A stretch of DNA of 64,000 bases, taken from NCBI RefSeq assembly GCF_018446385.1, contig NC_055994.1, forward strand, positions 32,696,368 through 32,760,367, read 5' to 3'. The notes under the pieces were generated by a model. That model searched no databases. It saw only the letters and a program-made list of their open reading frames with translations, and had not been told where the DNA came from. This DNA comes from Zingiber officinale (Eukaryota; Streptophyta; Magnoliopsida; Zingiberales; Zingiberaceae). The translations under genes and the position numbers were made by a program. Below are positions 10,160 through 21,507 of the stretch, one piece after another (within the stretch, counting starts at the first letter, position 1; the number at the start of each line of letters is the position of its first letter).

Positions 10160-13135
10160 TTGCATGCAGAAAAGTCCAATAATCATAAGGGCTTGATGTA
10201 TGTGAGTGTCCTTATCAATGGGCAGAATGTGATGGCAATGGTTGATACTGGTGCCACTCATAACTTTGTGGCTGATCGGGAAGTCCAAAGGTTGGGCTTA
10301 GACTTTGTCTCCACAGGCAAGTCACATCAAAGCCGTGAATTCAAAAGCAAAACCAATTAAGGGAGTGACCAATGCGTGTGGGTTGATGGTGGTTCCCCTT
10401 GATGATTTCGACATTATCCTTGGAAATGAGTTTTTGGTTACGGCGCATGTGGCTGTCATGCCCCATCTAGGCGGCTTGTTGATTGCCGATGAAAATTGCC
10501 CCTCATTCGTGCAAGGCGTCTATGATGTGGGTAAGCCGAAGAATAAGAAGTCTGGGTTGCTTTCGGCTATGCAGGTTGAGCGGGGATTGAAGCATGGTGA
10601 GTGCACGTATCTTGTTGCACTTGTTGAAACTAAGCTTGATGTGTTCCAAGATGTGTCGGATGCTGTGGCAGATGTGCTTGATGAGTTTGGTGATGTGATG
10701 CCACCCGATTTACCCAAAGTGTTACCTCCTAGAAGGGTTGTGGATCACAAGATCGAACTAGAGCTGGGTGCCATTGTACCTGCGAAAGCCCCTTATCGTA
10801 TGTGTCCTATGGAGTTGGCAGAATTAAGGAAACAGTTGGGAGAATTGTTGAATGTAGGGTTGGTTCAACCATCTAAAGCTCCTTTTGGATCGCCCGTCTT
10901 TTTCCAAAAGAAGCAAGATGGATCGCTGCGGATGTGTGTAGATTATTGGGCTTTGAATAATGTACCAAATGATCTATTTGTGTAACAAGGTATGGGTCTT
11001 ATGAATTCCTTGTTAGGCCATTTGGTTTGAGAAATGCGTCTGCCACATTTCTATAACTTGATGAATGATGTGTTGCTGGAGTTCTTGGATCAATTTGTTG
11101 TGGTATATTTGGATGACATTGTAGTGTATAGTGATTCGTTGGATGATCACTTGAAGCACTTGAGGGCGGTATTCTTGCGTCTTAGAGAATACCAACTGTA
11201 TGTGAAAAAAGAGAAGTGCAAGTTTTGTTGTGATGAGATTGCATTCCTTTGTCACATTGTAAGCCAAGGAAGAATTCGGATGGATGGTTACAAAGTGAGG
11301 GCAATCTGAGATTGGTCTGCCCAACGAAGGTGACAGAATTAAGATCTTCCTCGAGGTTGGCTAATTATTATCGATGTTTCATCAAAGAGTACTCTCGAAT
11401 CGTTGCGCCTTTGACGGATCTGTTGAAGAAGGATGGGAAGTATGTATGGTCGGAGCAATGTGGTGATGCCTTCGATAAGTTAAAAGTGGTAGTAGCCTTA
11501 GAGTCGGTGCTGAAACTTCCCGAATTTGATAAGTTATTTAAGGTATACACTAATGCATCTGATTGTGTATTTGGAGGAGTTCTTATGCAAGAAAAACATC
11601 CTATCGCCTTCGAAAGAAGAAGGTTTAAAGAGGCAGAGTTGAGATATTCTATCCATGAGAAGGAGATGACTGCTGTGGTGAACTGTTCAGAAGCTTGGCA
11701 ACACTACTTGTTGGGCACTAAGTTTGTGGTGGTTACTGACAATGTGGCCAACAATTACTTCAAAACCCAAAAGAAGTTGTCTCCAAAACAGGCTCGATCG
11801 TAGGAATTCTTAAGTGAATTCGATTTTGAGTGGGTGCATAAGCCAAGTAAACATAATGAAGTTGATGATGCTTTGAGTAGGAAAGAGGTGCATGACTATG
11901 TTGCTGCTTTGACTTTGTTGGAATTTGATTTCTATGACGTGTACAAGAGGTGATTGGGAAAGACTTGGCATATCAGAAACTACTCGATCAAGTGAAGGCT
12001 GGTGAACTTTGCAAGTATTGGATTGAGGATGGGATTCTGTATGCAAAAGGAAGTAGGGCTTTTATTCCAAATGGTTCTCTTCGAAATGAACTGTTGAGGG
12101 AGACTCATGATTTTCAATGGGCGGGTCATCCGAGTGTGGATGGCTTTATTGACTAGGCATTACTATTGGCCGAAGATGGAAAATGATGTTGAGAAATATG
12201 TGAAGACTTGTCTAGTGTGTCAATAGAGCGGACCAAGGAGGCGGGTTTGTTACCGCCCCTGCCTATTCCGGAGAGACCATGGCAATCTGTCTCAATGGAT
12301 TTCATCCTTGGATTTCCGAAAGTGAATGGGATAGTGTCGATACTTGTGGTGGTGGACATGTTTTCAAAATATGCTATCTTCATTGTTGCTCCGAAAGTGT
12401 GTACGATTGAGTATACTGTAGACTTGTTCTTTAAGAATGTTATCAAGTATTTTGAGGTGCCTCAAGACATTTGTGAGTGATCGAGATAATCGGTTTATTG
12501 GGAGGTTTTGGACAACATTGTTCAATATGATGGGGTCCAAGCTGAAGTTTTCCACTGCCAATCATCCTCAAATTGATGGGTAGATGGAAAGGATCAATCA
12601 ATTGCTCGAGGAATACTTGAGACACTTTGTCACAGCAAGTCAGAAAAATTGGTTAAGTTTTCTTGATGTCGCTCAATTTTCCTATAACTTGCGCAAAGCT
12701 TCTTTGATAGGAATGAGTCCTTTTGAGTTAGTGTATGAGTTTCAGCCTACTACTCCTCACGAGATTGCTTTGCAACGAAGTGGTGGTGCTTGAACAGCAG
12801 CACACAGATTTGCTAGGACAAAGCCAGAGTTGTATGATGAAGCGAAGGACAGTTTGGCTAAGGCACAAAGGCGAATGAAGAAGTATGTTGACAAAGGAAG
12901 GCGCGATGTCGAGTTTCAGGTTGGGGAGAGAAACGAGTTCCTCCGATGATCAGATTTGAGACGAACCGAAAGTTAGCCAAAATTTTAGATCTTTGAACTT
13001 TGGGCCAAAGTAAGAAGAATTGAAGAACATATTACTTGGTTCAATGGGAAGGTGAAGCAGAGGAAGATGCTACTTGGGAAAAGAGTGAATTTGTGGCAGT
13101 TTGAGGATGCCATTGCAAAGTACTTGGAGTTGAGA
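10160..13135 (+). pseudogene. Chromovirus pol (protease, RT, RNase H, integrase, chromodomain), broken
   Basis: Protease: MVDTGATHNFV near 10230. RT: KAPYRMCPMELAELRKQL, SPVFFQKKQDGSLRMCVDY near 10785-10950, then YLDDIVVYS near 11106. RNase H: YTNASDCVFGGVLMQ near 11545. Integrase: zinc-finger histidines (HDF..GHPSVDG) and the cysteine pair near 12205, catalytic-core blocks SMDFILGFPKVNGI near 12290 and SYNLRKASLIGMSPFELVY near 12690. Chromodomain: YLVQWEGEAEEDATWEKSEF near 13035-13095, then WQFEDAI in another frame. About 10965-10985 the RT has lost the block between the ALN and CVTRYGSYEFL motifs, which removes part of the active site region. Stops at many points. Confidence 0.88.
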
Positions 13136-13187
13136 GATGCGAGTACAACTCCAATGAGGATGTCGAGTTCTTCAGGTGGGGGAGGTT

Positions 13188-14973
13188 TGTCACATCAATG
13201 CCTTTTGATGTCACTTAGTCTCGATGTGAATGTGGAGCATCGAGACGTGTGAGTGCCATACACAGGGCTGAGTGCATGCGACATTGGCACAATTTTGAGT
13301 TGGCTAAACATATACACGGGTTGGCACATTGGGAGGAGGTGTTTAAGGCAAGGTTTAAAATTTCGACCCGTGCCAAGGTTTCGGTCTCAGACCCGAACGA
13401 TACGGTTTCGGTATCGTATCGTGCCGTGCCGATACAGCTTCGATATTTTTTATTTATCTATAGTAATTATAAGATAAATATGTTTATTGTGTATATAAAA
13501 ATAAGTTGTATATTGATTTATTATAAATTCTCAATTATTGAATAATTTAATATTGTTAGAAAAAATAATTAAAAATAGTTTTATTTAAATAGAATTGATA
13601 ATATTACTTTATATTAATAATAATATTATAAATTAACTATTTATTCATTTAATTAATTATTAATTAAATAATATATATTTTAAATAGTAAAAAATATCAA
13701 GTAAAAAAATTAAAAAAAAATACAAAAAAATCAGAATATAAATATAATTTTTTAGAATTTTTTTAAAAAAATTAAATGAAATTTAAAATAATAAAAAATA
13801 TATTGGAATATAAATAAGAATTATTATATATTTTTTAAAATTTTTAAATGAATTTAAAACATTATTTTTTCAGAATATTAATTAATAAAATTTATTTAAT
13901 TTATTTTAATTTTAAATATATTTTTTATATATTTTATTAGGATAATTTAATTAGGGTTTATAAAAGCTTCTTCGAAATATCACATATCCTCCTTAGGAAT
14001 TATTTAAATTAATTAAATAAAATAAATAATTATTAAAAAAAGGAAAAAATCACGTACCTGTGTACGCGAGATTGCCTACGATCATCGCGGGCGATCCCGC
14101 GGGGGGCGTTCGACGGTGCTGGCTGGACGCCTCCGGCGTCGCCGGAAGTGTCTGGCGACCCTCCGGATGCTTTCGGTGCCGTAGAATGCGTCGCGCACGA
14201 CGCCTTTGGTGTCGAAGGCATCGCGGGACGCCGCCGGAGGCGTCTCGCGTCTCCTCCAGCGCCGACGGAGGCGTCCCGCGTCTCCTCCAGCGCCGCCGAG
14301 ACGAGGACGCCTCCCGTGCCAATTTTGGCCGCTCAGGGGAACGGTAAAAATTGTCCGTGCCGAGCGGCACAGAACGACATTTCAAACCCTGATTTATGGT
14401 AGCAAAGTGTTTGCGGTATTGGACTTGCTTGAGTTAACAAGTCCAAATTCGAATTAGGCTGATTGGGGACACCTGTGGGGCCAATTTTGAAAGCTTGGGG
14501 CAGTTACAAGGCAGTTGAGGACACTTGGCAGCCTTCCAAGACAAGTGGCATTTAGACATCCTGCATACATATGACGGTGACACCTGTCAGCATTCAGTCA
14601 AGGCAGTTATGCATTGTGGTTACTCAAATTCTGTAGCCGTTGTTGTAATGCATTTCGTTTATATGGGCCATGAGTTGCATAAGGCATGGACATTCAGAAG
14701 TGATGAGCCTTCTTGTGTGTAAGCCATTGGCAGATTTTTCCTTGTATTGTCAGCTATTGTGTTAGTGCAAGGTTGGGCAGTGTAGCTCATAAATCGTGTG
14801 TTTCTTTCGTTTCTGCCTATGCATGCTTGGTTCTTGCGAGTTGTATTCCTTGAAAACATAATCAAGCACAAGACATCAAAACGTGAAAGGGTGATAGGCT
14901 TGGTGTGCGAGTCTACCCGCACAAGGATGAGAAAATCTGCAAGAATCCGCTGTGTTGCATAATCCTTGTGACA
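13188..14973 (+). repeat. 3' LTR of the chromovirus, with an internal insertion
   Basis: Starts TGTCACATCAATGCC and ends CTTGTGACA. Left part 13188-13350 and right part 14402-14973 together align with the 734-bp 5' LTR. The 13351-14392 segment is a later insertion. Confidence 0.85.
13351..14392. mobile_element. MULE-like non-autonomous element inside the 3' LTR
   Basis: Ends are imperfect inverted repeats: AGGTTTAAAATTTCGACCCG on the left, and AGGGTTTGAAATGTCG reading in from the right. The interrupted LTR word GTTT(A/G)AGGCA is duplicated as TTTAAGGCA (13342-13350) and TTTATGGTA (14393-14401), a 9-bp duplication with two mismatches, as expected for Mutator-like elements. The interior is strikingly bipartite: 13440-14050 is extremely AT-rich and 14060-14345 is GC-rich with many GACGC/GCGTC words. 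No transposase. The GC-rich half may be captured sequence, but I recognise no source gene. Confidence 0.65.
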
Positions 14974-15124
14974 ATAATCTAGTTGACTCATTTATCTTTT
15001 TAGTCCTAAACACCAACCCAAAATTTTATACACTAGAGTTAGTAGTAGTTTACCATATATACCTACATATCTCCTTTGTTTAGTCCACAACCTTTCATGT
15101 TAAACTAAACTAAGGGGTCATATT

Positions 15125-16236
15125 TGTTGGTGCAACCGTGCTCTAAGTGGTCAAGTTTGGCTAAGAGTTTTGATCCTTGAACAAAGGGTTTAAGTTAGGT
15201 TTTACTTGTGTATTGGATATTTGTGCTAGGTTATGCAAGGACTTGACAAGACCCACATAAAGCTTGCGGTTTGTGACTCGATGGGGTCAAGTGTGGATGA
15301 TGACTTGGTGCCTTAATGCAGACATGCTCGGTGGCTTGGAGGTTCTGTGGCATTTGGAGAAGGATGGCATGAAGGATCTCAAGGATTGCAGGACGTGAAA
15401 TATTGAGTGATTTTAGAGAAGCTCGGGAGCATGACTTGTGCAACCAAGTTAGTTAACTTAGTGGCTTGAGGTCCGATGGAGTTCAGAGAAAGATAGAGTG
15501 AGACATCCAATGTATCGTAGGATAAGGAGCATCAAGGTATAGTGTTGATGATAGTTGGAGATGGCAAACTATGTAGGTAAGGAGTGAATGATGACACATG
15601 GAGCGAGTCGTGGGCTTAGTGCATTCTAAGGACTTTAGACTTGATGAGAGATGTCCTTATGGGTAAAGTCAAGTGCCTTAAGGTAAATCCTTAGGTGAGT
15701 TGTGAGAGTCGTGCGATCTGTACTTCATGTTTAGGGTAGCACTTGAGTTGACGAAAACTCGATCATTAGCATAACATAGTGGAGGATTGGAGGGATTTCT
15801 GAGTGATTGATGAGTAGAGTCAACTCAAACTTGATGGCTTGCCAACAAAATGTGTTTGTTCAGAGCCGAATCAACTCAAATGGAATGGTAGGCAATCGAC
15901 TTAAAGACAACTTGAAAGATATATAAGGAGAACCAAGGAAAGTTCTTGAGGGTTGGTGAATTTTGAGCAAATATTTATGTATTTCTTGAGCTTCCTTGTT
16001 GTATTCGTAGCATAGTTTTTTTCATACTTGTCTTGTACTTTTTGTAAGAGGTTTCATATCATAGTTCTTTTTCACCTCTGAGAGGTATCCGAAAATGAGA
16101 AAGGATAGTAGGATCAGGAATACTCGTGAAGAGTCATAGACCGTGAAGTAGAAACGATATTTCCAAACCACGTTACATTGATTTTGTTAGCATTGACTTG
16201 CTTATTATTTCCATTGTGTTGAACCTTGCTACAACA
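15125..16236 (+). mobile_element. Solo LTR or LTR remnant
   Basis: Starts TGTTGGTGCAACCG and ends CTTGCTACAACA, inverted-end compatible. It has a TATA-like ATATATAAGG near 15929-15938, then a TTCTTGAG... leader-like stretch and T-rich termination-like sequence. Neither a second LTR nor coding sequence is nearby. Flanks ATATT and AGTAC do not match, so the ends or the solo status are uncertain. Confidence 0.5.
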
Positions 16237-16352
16237 AGTACACATTTGTATATGCATGTCATTATTCATCCCTCTCTGGCCATTCAACAACATAACCTAT
16301 AAGTCCTACCAATATTATCTCCCACTTGAGGCTTAAGACTTAACATTCAACT

Positions 16353-16514
16353 AAAAGACAGCTCGGTGCACAAAGCTCCCACCATGTAGGGTCCCGGGGA
16401 AAGATCCATTGTACACAGCTTTACCCTACTTTTTGCAAGAGGTTGTTTCTAGGATTCGAACCCGTGACCTTGTGGTCATAAAGCAACAACTTTACCGTTG
16501 CACCAAGGCTCCCC
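16353..16514 (-). mobile_element. Au-type SINE
   Basis: The minus strand begins GGGGAGCCTTGGTGCAACGG, has a B-box GGGTTCGAATCC (about 16450-16461), CAACCTCTTGCAAAAAGTAG, CCCCGGGACCC and a GAGCTTTGTGCACCGAGCTG end. This is the layout of the plant Au SINE family as I know it. A ~21-bp imperfect target duplication flanks it: 16332-16352 and 16515-16535 share TAACATTCAACT plus most of the preceding bases. Silent decayed copy. Confidence 0.85.
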
Positions 16515-16629
16515 TTCAAGATCTAACATTCAACTCATAGTATAAAATCATACCTAAGTGACAACATCTAAGGTTTGGAGTTTTTGCTATTAAATTGGCA
16601 AGCGATGCTTTCCAAAAATTCACACCGTT

Positions 16630-16765
16630 TTGAATTATGGCTACTCTAATTCGAATTGTAACAAAGTGCCATGATGATGAGAGAGTTAATCTATATTCAC
16701 TATGTTTTAAATTATGGCTACCCTAATACCAATTGTGACAAATTTCCAAGATGATATGAGAATTG
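16630..16765. repeat. Tandem duplication of a ~60-bp unit
   Basis: Units at about 16630-16688 and 16704-16765 share AATTATGGCTAC(T/C)CTAAT and CAATTGTGAC / GAATTGTAAC. Diverged. No coding signal in 16537-17155, which is otherwise AT-rich. Confidence 0.7.
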
Positions 16766-17155
16766 ATTAACTTTGTTAGACCCAACCACTGATTGAAAAT
16801 GTTACTTGGACTTCTTTAAGCTTATAAACTTAATTAGTTAATTCTTGATGTGAAACTAGACTCGTAGGTCATGACTCCAATCCACATTGTTATTCTTTAA
16901 TTATTATGGTTGATCTAGTCAAGTTCGATGGTGACACCAACAAACAGTAGTATTAAAATGGTTTAAAATTATAATTTAATGTGCTTCAATATTTAGCTTA
17001 TCTTTATTTGATTATATATATATATTGGGTACATAAAAATACACTTCAATTTGTCAATATATTCTTCTTTCCTTTTGTTATAGTAGTATATCCCTTGATT
17101 ATCTCTCTAAGATTTCCATTATTATTGTATATATCCCTTGTAAATATTGTTGTTT

Positions 17156-17883
17156 TCTTCCTACATTAGACCCTAGGATTAGAGCCGTCAATTTGGGTTG
17201 GGCCCGTCGGGTTGGCCCGCCCCGCCAAACAATTTAAGCGGGTTGGGTTAGAACTTTATCAACCCAAGTCCGCCGTGGGCCGACCCGCCTAGGCCCGCGA
17301 CCCGCGCGGGTTGGCCCGCTCGGGCTTGGGTTGGCCCGCGGGTTGAAAAACACATGTAAGCTAAGTTTTAGGCCAATTTATTATCTTTCTTTGTTATAAT
17401 TTTAAAATAAAAATAGTACTTTTCATCCAACATAAGTACACGTTTGTGTTTATTTATATTTAAAATACATGTTTATGTATATATTTAATTGTAGAAAACT
17501 TTTTCGAAGTAAAATGTTGAAGATATGAAATATTTTTTAATTTTTAAAAAAAATTTTGATGGGCCCGCGGGTTGGCCCGCCAAACCCGCAACCCGCCTTA
17601 GAATGGGTTGGGTTGGAAATGTCCCAGCGCGCCAATTATGACTGTATCTCTTTATATATTTTTGCAAAAGGTCATACACTAACCTTGGGCGCCCCACACG
17701 GCCGGCCCTATAGCCATCTATAGAGAGGTAAATTAGGAAACCGAGCAAGCCACCACATGAGACGGTATTTCCGTCAGCTTCGTCGGGAATCGACCCTTGC
17801 CCATTTCTACAAATATATCATATGGTGACCAACTCGACTATATGCCCTAGGGGTATTTCTTCCTATATTAGACCTTAGGATTA
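17156..17883. repeat. Segment bounded by a 27-bp direct repeat
   Basis: The word TTCTTCCTA(C/T)ATTAGACC followed by (C/T)TAGGATTA occurs at 17156-17182 and 17857-17883. Between them lie a GC-rich block rich in GGGTTGGCCCGC and AACCCGC words (17183-17610) and a SINE (17663-17853). The repeat is too long for a normal target duplication. It could be an old tandem duplication opened by insertions. Confidence 0.55.
17663..17853 (-). mobile_element. tRNA-derived SINE, family S2 copy 1
   Basis: Minus strand: A-box-like TATAGTCGAGTTGGTCACC, B-box-like GGGTCGATTCCCG, then a body with CTAATTTACCTCTCTATAGA and a CCTTTTGC end. The body aligns with the SINE at 18311-18512 (CCAATTTACCTCCTCACAGA, ACCTTTTGC). 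No tidy target duplication seen. Confidence 0.6.
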
Positions 17884-18211
17884 AGGGATTTGATAATTTT
17901 TGATGTTTATATTGTAATCCTCTTACTGAAACGAGACAGAAAAATATTTTAAGAAATTCTCGTTTATTTCTTTGTCACAATTATGACCATCCGATGTATC
18001 TAGAGTTAGTGGGACTAGTCTGTATTATTTTAACCAAAAGATAACAATTACCACATATATGATAGCATATATGGCTAACATAACACATGTATAATAATTA
18101 AGAGTCTTCAATGATGTAGTGATCTTAACTAGAATAATTACTATGCTAGTAAAATGTTCTTGAATATAATCCTTATATCCTTAAACTAAAAATATTATAA
18201 GATACTGGAGT

Positions 18212-19290
18212 TCATGAAGATGAAGTGAAAATTATAAAGAGTTTCAAGGACAAAGAAACATGTTAGGGTTATAGTATTATTGTGCCTTGTGACATAAATG
18301 GGTCAAAAAATGGTAGCAAAAGGTGGAATTCGCCACCCCAGCGGTCCCACATGGTCGCCCCACAACTATCTGTGAGGAGGTAAATTGGGAAGTTGAAGTT
18401 GGCCACTGTAGGGAGAGTTTTTTTTCTCGACTTTGCCGAGATTCGAATCCTTGCCCTCTGGTAGCAACTCCAACTTTGCCTTGCACTAACCAACTCAACC
18501 ATACCCCGGGAGCATAAATGAGCCAAAAAAGCCTCTAGAGGGAGTATGTAAAGATTGATATTATTCTGATAGATGAGAAGATGTAAAGAGGAACTTTTAA
18601 AAGTTTGGCATATCGTCAAGAGAGGAGAAACATGAATTGGAAGAGAAAATGGCTAATCTATCTATGAAGAAGTTGCACCCTACAAAGAGATTGTAAGTGT
18701 AGAAAATAAATAATGAAATTATAATTTCAGCATCTATCTTAAAAGGAGGAATGTCAGAAGAGTTGAATTTGTATTTGTTTCCTTCTAGAAGAAAAATGTA
18801 AAAATAAGCCAATGATTATGAGAGGAGATTTTGACAGAGACAAACAAAATTAATTTTATGTTAAATAATGAAATAAAAAATAAATCAAAAGATGAAGTGA
18901 AAATTATGAAAGGTTTCAAAGAAAAAGAAACCTGTTAGGATTAAAGTATTGTGCCTTGTGACGTGAATGAGCCAAGAAAAAGCCTAGGAGTGTGTAAAGG
19001 TTAATATTATTCTAATAGATGAGAAGATGTAAAGACGAACTTTTAAAAGTTTTAACATATAGTCAAAGAGAGGAGAAATATGAATTGGGAGAGAAAATGG
19101 CTGATCTATCTATGAAGAAGTTGCACCCTATAAAGAGATCAGTAAGTGTTGAAAATAAAATGAGGTCAGGGTTTCGCCATCTATCTCAAAAGAAGGAAGT
19201 TGAATTTCTATTTGTTTCCTTCTAGAAGAAAATGTAAAAGTAAGCCAACGATTCCGAGAGGACATTTTGGCAGATACAAACAAAAACTAA
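18212..19290. repeat. Segmental tandem duplication, ~400-bp unit
   Basis: Unit 1 (about 18212-18830, including a SINE) and unit 2 (about 18887-19260) share GATGAAGTGAAAATTA..., GTGCCTTGTGAC, ATAGATGAGAAGATGTAAAG, AGAGGAGAAA, ATGGCTGATCTATC and TTTGTTTCCTTCTAGAAG blocks in order. Unit 2 lacks the SINE and so shows the pre-insertion site. Unit 2 keeps a short open frame (19019-19225), but no family is recognised. Confidence 0.8.
18311..18512 (-). mobile_element. tRNA-derived SINE, family S2 copy 2, with empty-site control
   Basis: Minus strand begins CTCCCGGGGTATGG, has A-box TGGTTGAGTTGGTTAGTGC and B-box GGATTCGAATCTC, and ends ACCTTTTGCTACCA. It is flanked by an 18-bp target duplication CATAAATG(G/A)G(T/C)CAAAAAA (18293-18310 and 18513-18530). 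The duplicated host segment at 18960-18985 (GACGTGAATGAGCCAAGAAA) lacks it. Pol III boxes mean it resembles a tRNA gene but it does not fold as one. Confidence 0.85.
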
Positions 19291-21455
19291 TTTTATCTTA
19301 AATAATGAAATAAAAAATAGATAAAAAGATGAATAAAAATGAAAATTGATAATGAACCATATGATCAAGGGCAGAGGCAAATAGGACGAGAGATGACTAA
19401 AAAAATGGTGAAAATGCTTTTAAATTTTAGCTTTTGACTACTGCCTGATCCTTTTTTTTCCCTGCTTGCTCCTTTTGTTCTTTTAATTTTGTTGTTAAAA
19501 AGTCACCCCTACTTTTAATAAGAGGCACTTTTTTTTGTCTATCCACTTCTCTATGCCTGATCTTATTGTAGTCTTCCTCATGCCTGGACAATATTGAGGT
19601 TGATGCAGAAATATTGCACAAGGGAGACAAAGAAGATGAACCTGTCACGAATCGCTACCCCTCCAGCCTCTCATAGGTAGTCACCATCTTCTGAGAGTTC
19701 TCTATAGCCATTAGCTCTAAATATGCCGTGCTCCGGTTGTGGATGAGGACTTGATATTTAAGAAACTTCTTGTTGTAGAAGGGACAGAAAAATGCCCATT
19801 AGTTCCTCATACTTGGCCATTTCCACCACCTCTTGATTTGGAGAGGACAAGGTGTGGAAGTCATTGAGAGATTGAGGATTGGAGGATGATGTGGTTGGCA
19901 TTGGAAAAGGAGAGGCAAACTGAGAAAGTGCAAATGAGTGGATACTTGTGCTACAGAAGGCTAATACGATGAAGGGTTTTGTTTGAGGCAAATATTGGTC
20001 TGATGTTCTTCCTAACAGCAATGGAGATGGAGTTTGGGTAGTTGAGGCTTCAGATACGTCATAGGAGATGAGGTAGATTGACTTGTACATAAGATAGAAA
20101 GATGTCATTACATAAAATCCATGATCTCCTGTTGAGATTGACAAATATAAAATTCTAATTCCTCTGTAGACAAGTTGATAGGAACAAAATTTTATAGTTC
20201 TTATCAAAAGAGGACAGTTACACCTGTATATTAGAATCTTACATAGCACTGAATAAACATTCCACATGGGACTGAACCCATATATCCTATTACTCATATA
20301 GCTGTTAACTCAGCGGTCTCGAATTACTGTTGGTTCTGTGGCTATAGTATCTCGTAAAATTAGTTCTATTGCACTTTGATCCAACACAAGATAGATCTGT
20401 GAATTTAATTGACAACTTTACAGGGTCTGGTGCCTTGGTTTGTGATCTCATGAGAGAAGGAAATATAAAGTAGAGGATTTTGTATTAATAGTACATGAAA
20501 TAGAGCAATAAGATGGGACCTCTTTAATTGACTTTTAAATTTATTTCTTCTCATAAGACTTAGGTATGATACAGTAAATTTTTTCCAAGCGAAGTAGAAG
20601 CCTAGCTAGTGATGGAGAGGGGTCAACACCTTCAATCCTACATGATCAAGTTGGGGTACCTTAATAGGCTTACATGTAGTGGACATTGCCATCCAGGTGG
20701 CTAGCCATTTTGGGTAGTGATTTCCACTCCTACATACAGTTTCAAAGCCAACCTATTGGTTCATGGGTGTTGGGTTCCTAATGCGCTATGGTTTATCCCA
20801 GTTCAATTAGTCATCTTTGGTTTGGGACAGGGAGAAGGATGTAGATCTAGCGTAATGAGGGTCTACATTGTTGGTTTGATTCGTTGAGCAAGGTACATGA
20901 CCCATGCTACCTAGCTACCCTAGTCTAGGTACCAAGTGAGGCAAGGATACTCAGATTCCTTGAGTGAGGTATAGGGCTAGTGTAATTGTAGGATGAGCAG
21001 CTGCTTCAGTCCTACATGACCAAGTTGGGGGATCTTGATATATGTAGTGGACATCCCCACCAGTGGTTAGTACATCAACTTCCTTCATTAGTTAAGTCAT
21101 CAAGATATCCATTACTAATCATTAACTAATGTATACATGTAGTCAGTATATTGTTCAAGGCTGTGCACTGACTCAACCAAAATATTCAAGGATGTTTATG
21201 AATGAATATTGATTGTATTAGAACCTACCACTGTTTACACTGTGTTTTGAAGAAGTGGAGATAAAACTTTTCTGTGATACATTTTTTTGTAAATCATTTA
21301 TTGACTACAATGCCTCTCTATGAAACCAATATTATGGGACTCAATTGAGGTAGTTTTCTTTTGGGAACTATTTAGTACTTCTATATCCTTGAGGTTATTC
21401 TTGTTCCTTATGAACTGAACATTATTTGAACAATTCGCACTTTACAAATTTGCAG
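19291..21455. other. Non-coding sequence upstream of the PP2C coding exon
   Basis: Probably intron or 5' flank of the PP2C gene. A direct repeat of ~65 bp occurs at about 20627-20700 and 20997-21062 (shared CCTACATGA(T/C)CAAGTTGGGG and TGTAGTGGACAT). A 179-residue minus-strand frame at 19758-20297 is the longest here; it is serine/proline-rich near its C-terminus and I recognise no family, so I do not call it a gene. The end is a TTTGCAG acceptor at 21449-21455. Confidence 0.5.
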
Positions 21456-21507
21456 GTTATGCATATTCTTGAGTATAAAAGTAGAAAGTTCTGTCATTTC
21501 AAGTGAA

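Larger units (their letters stand above)
8252..14973 (+). mobile_element. Full-length, decayed Ty3/gypsy chromovirus
   Basis: Two related LTRs (8252-8985 and 13188-14973, the second enlarged by an insertion) are bounded by a perfect 5-bp target duplication ATAAT (8247-8251 and 14974-14978). A primer site TGGTATCAAAGCC at 8988-9000, close to the initiator tRNA-Met complement, follows the 5' LTR. A polypurine tract GGTGGGGGAGG precedes the 3' LTR. The internal order is gag, zinc knuckle, protease, RT, RNase H, integrase and chromodomain, the Ty3/gypsy order with a chromovirus C-terminus. All coding parts carry stops and frameshifts, so the copy is dead. It may sit in the PP2C leader intron. Confidence 0.9.

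Noticed and set aside
14060..14347. GC-rich frames as a gene inside the MULE-like insertion
   Set aside because: Several overlapping Arg/Ala/Pro-rich frames on both strands caused by GACGC words; no domain.
16440..16514. Possible tRNA gene on the minus strand
   Set aside because: Au SINE head with target duplication, not a tRNA.
18420..18505. Possible tRNA gene
   Set aside because: A and B boxes exist but no acceptor stem or cloverleaf; it is the head of a SINE.
19758..20297. 179-residue minus-strand open frame
   Set aside because: No recognised domain; lies in a region likely to be intron or flank of PP2C; kept as a note only.
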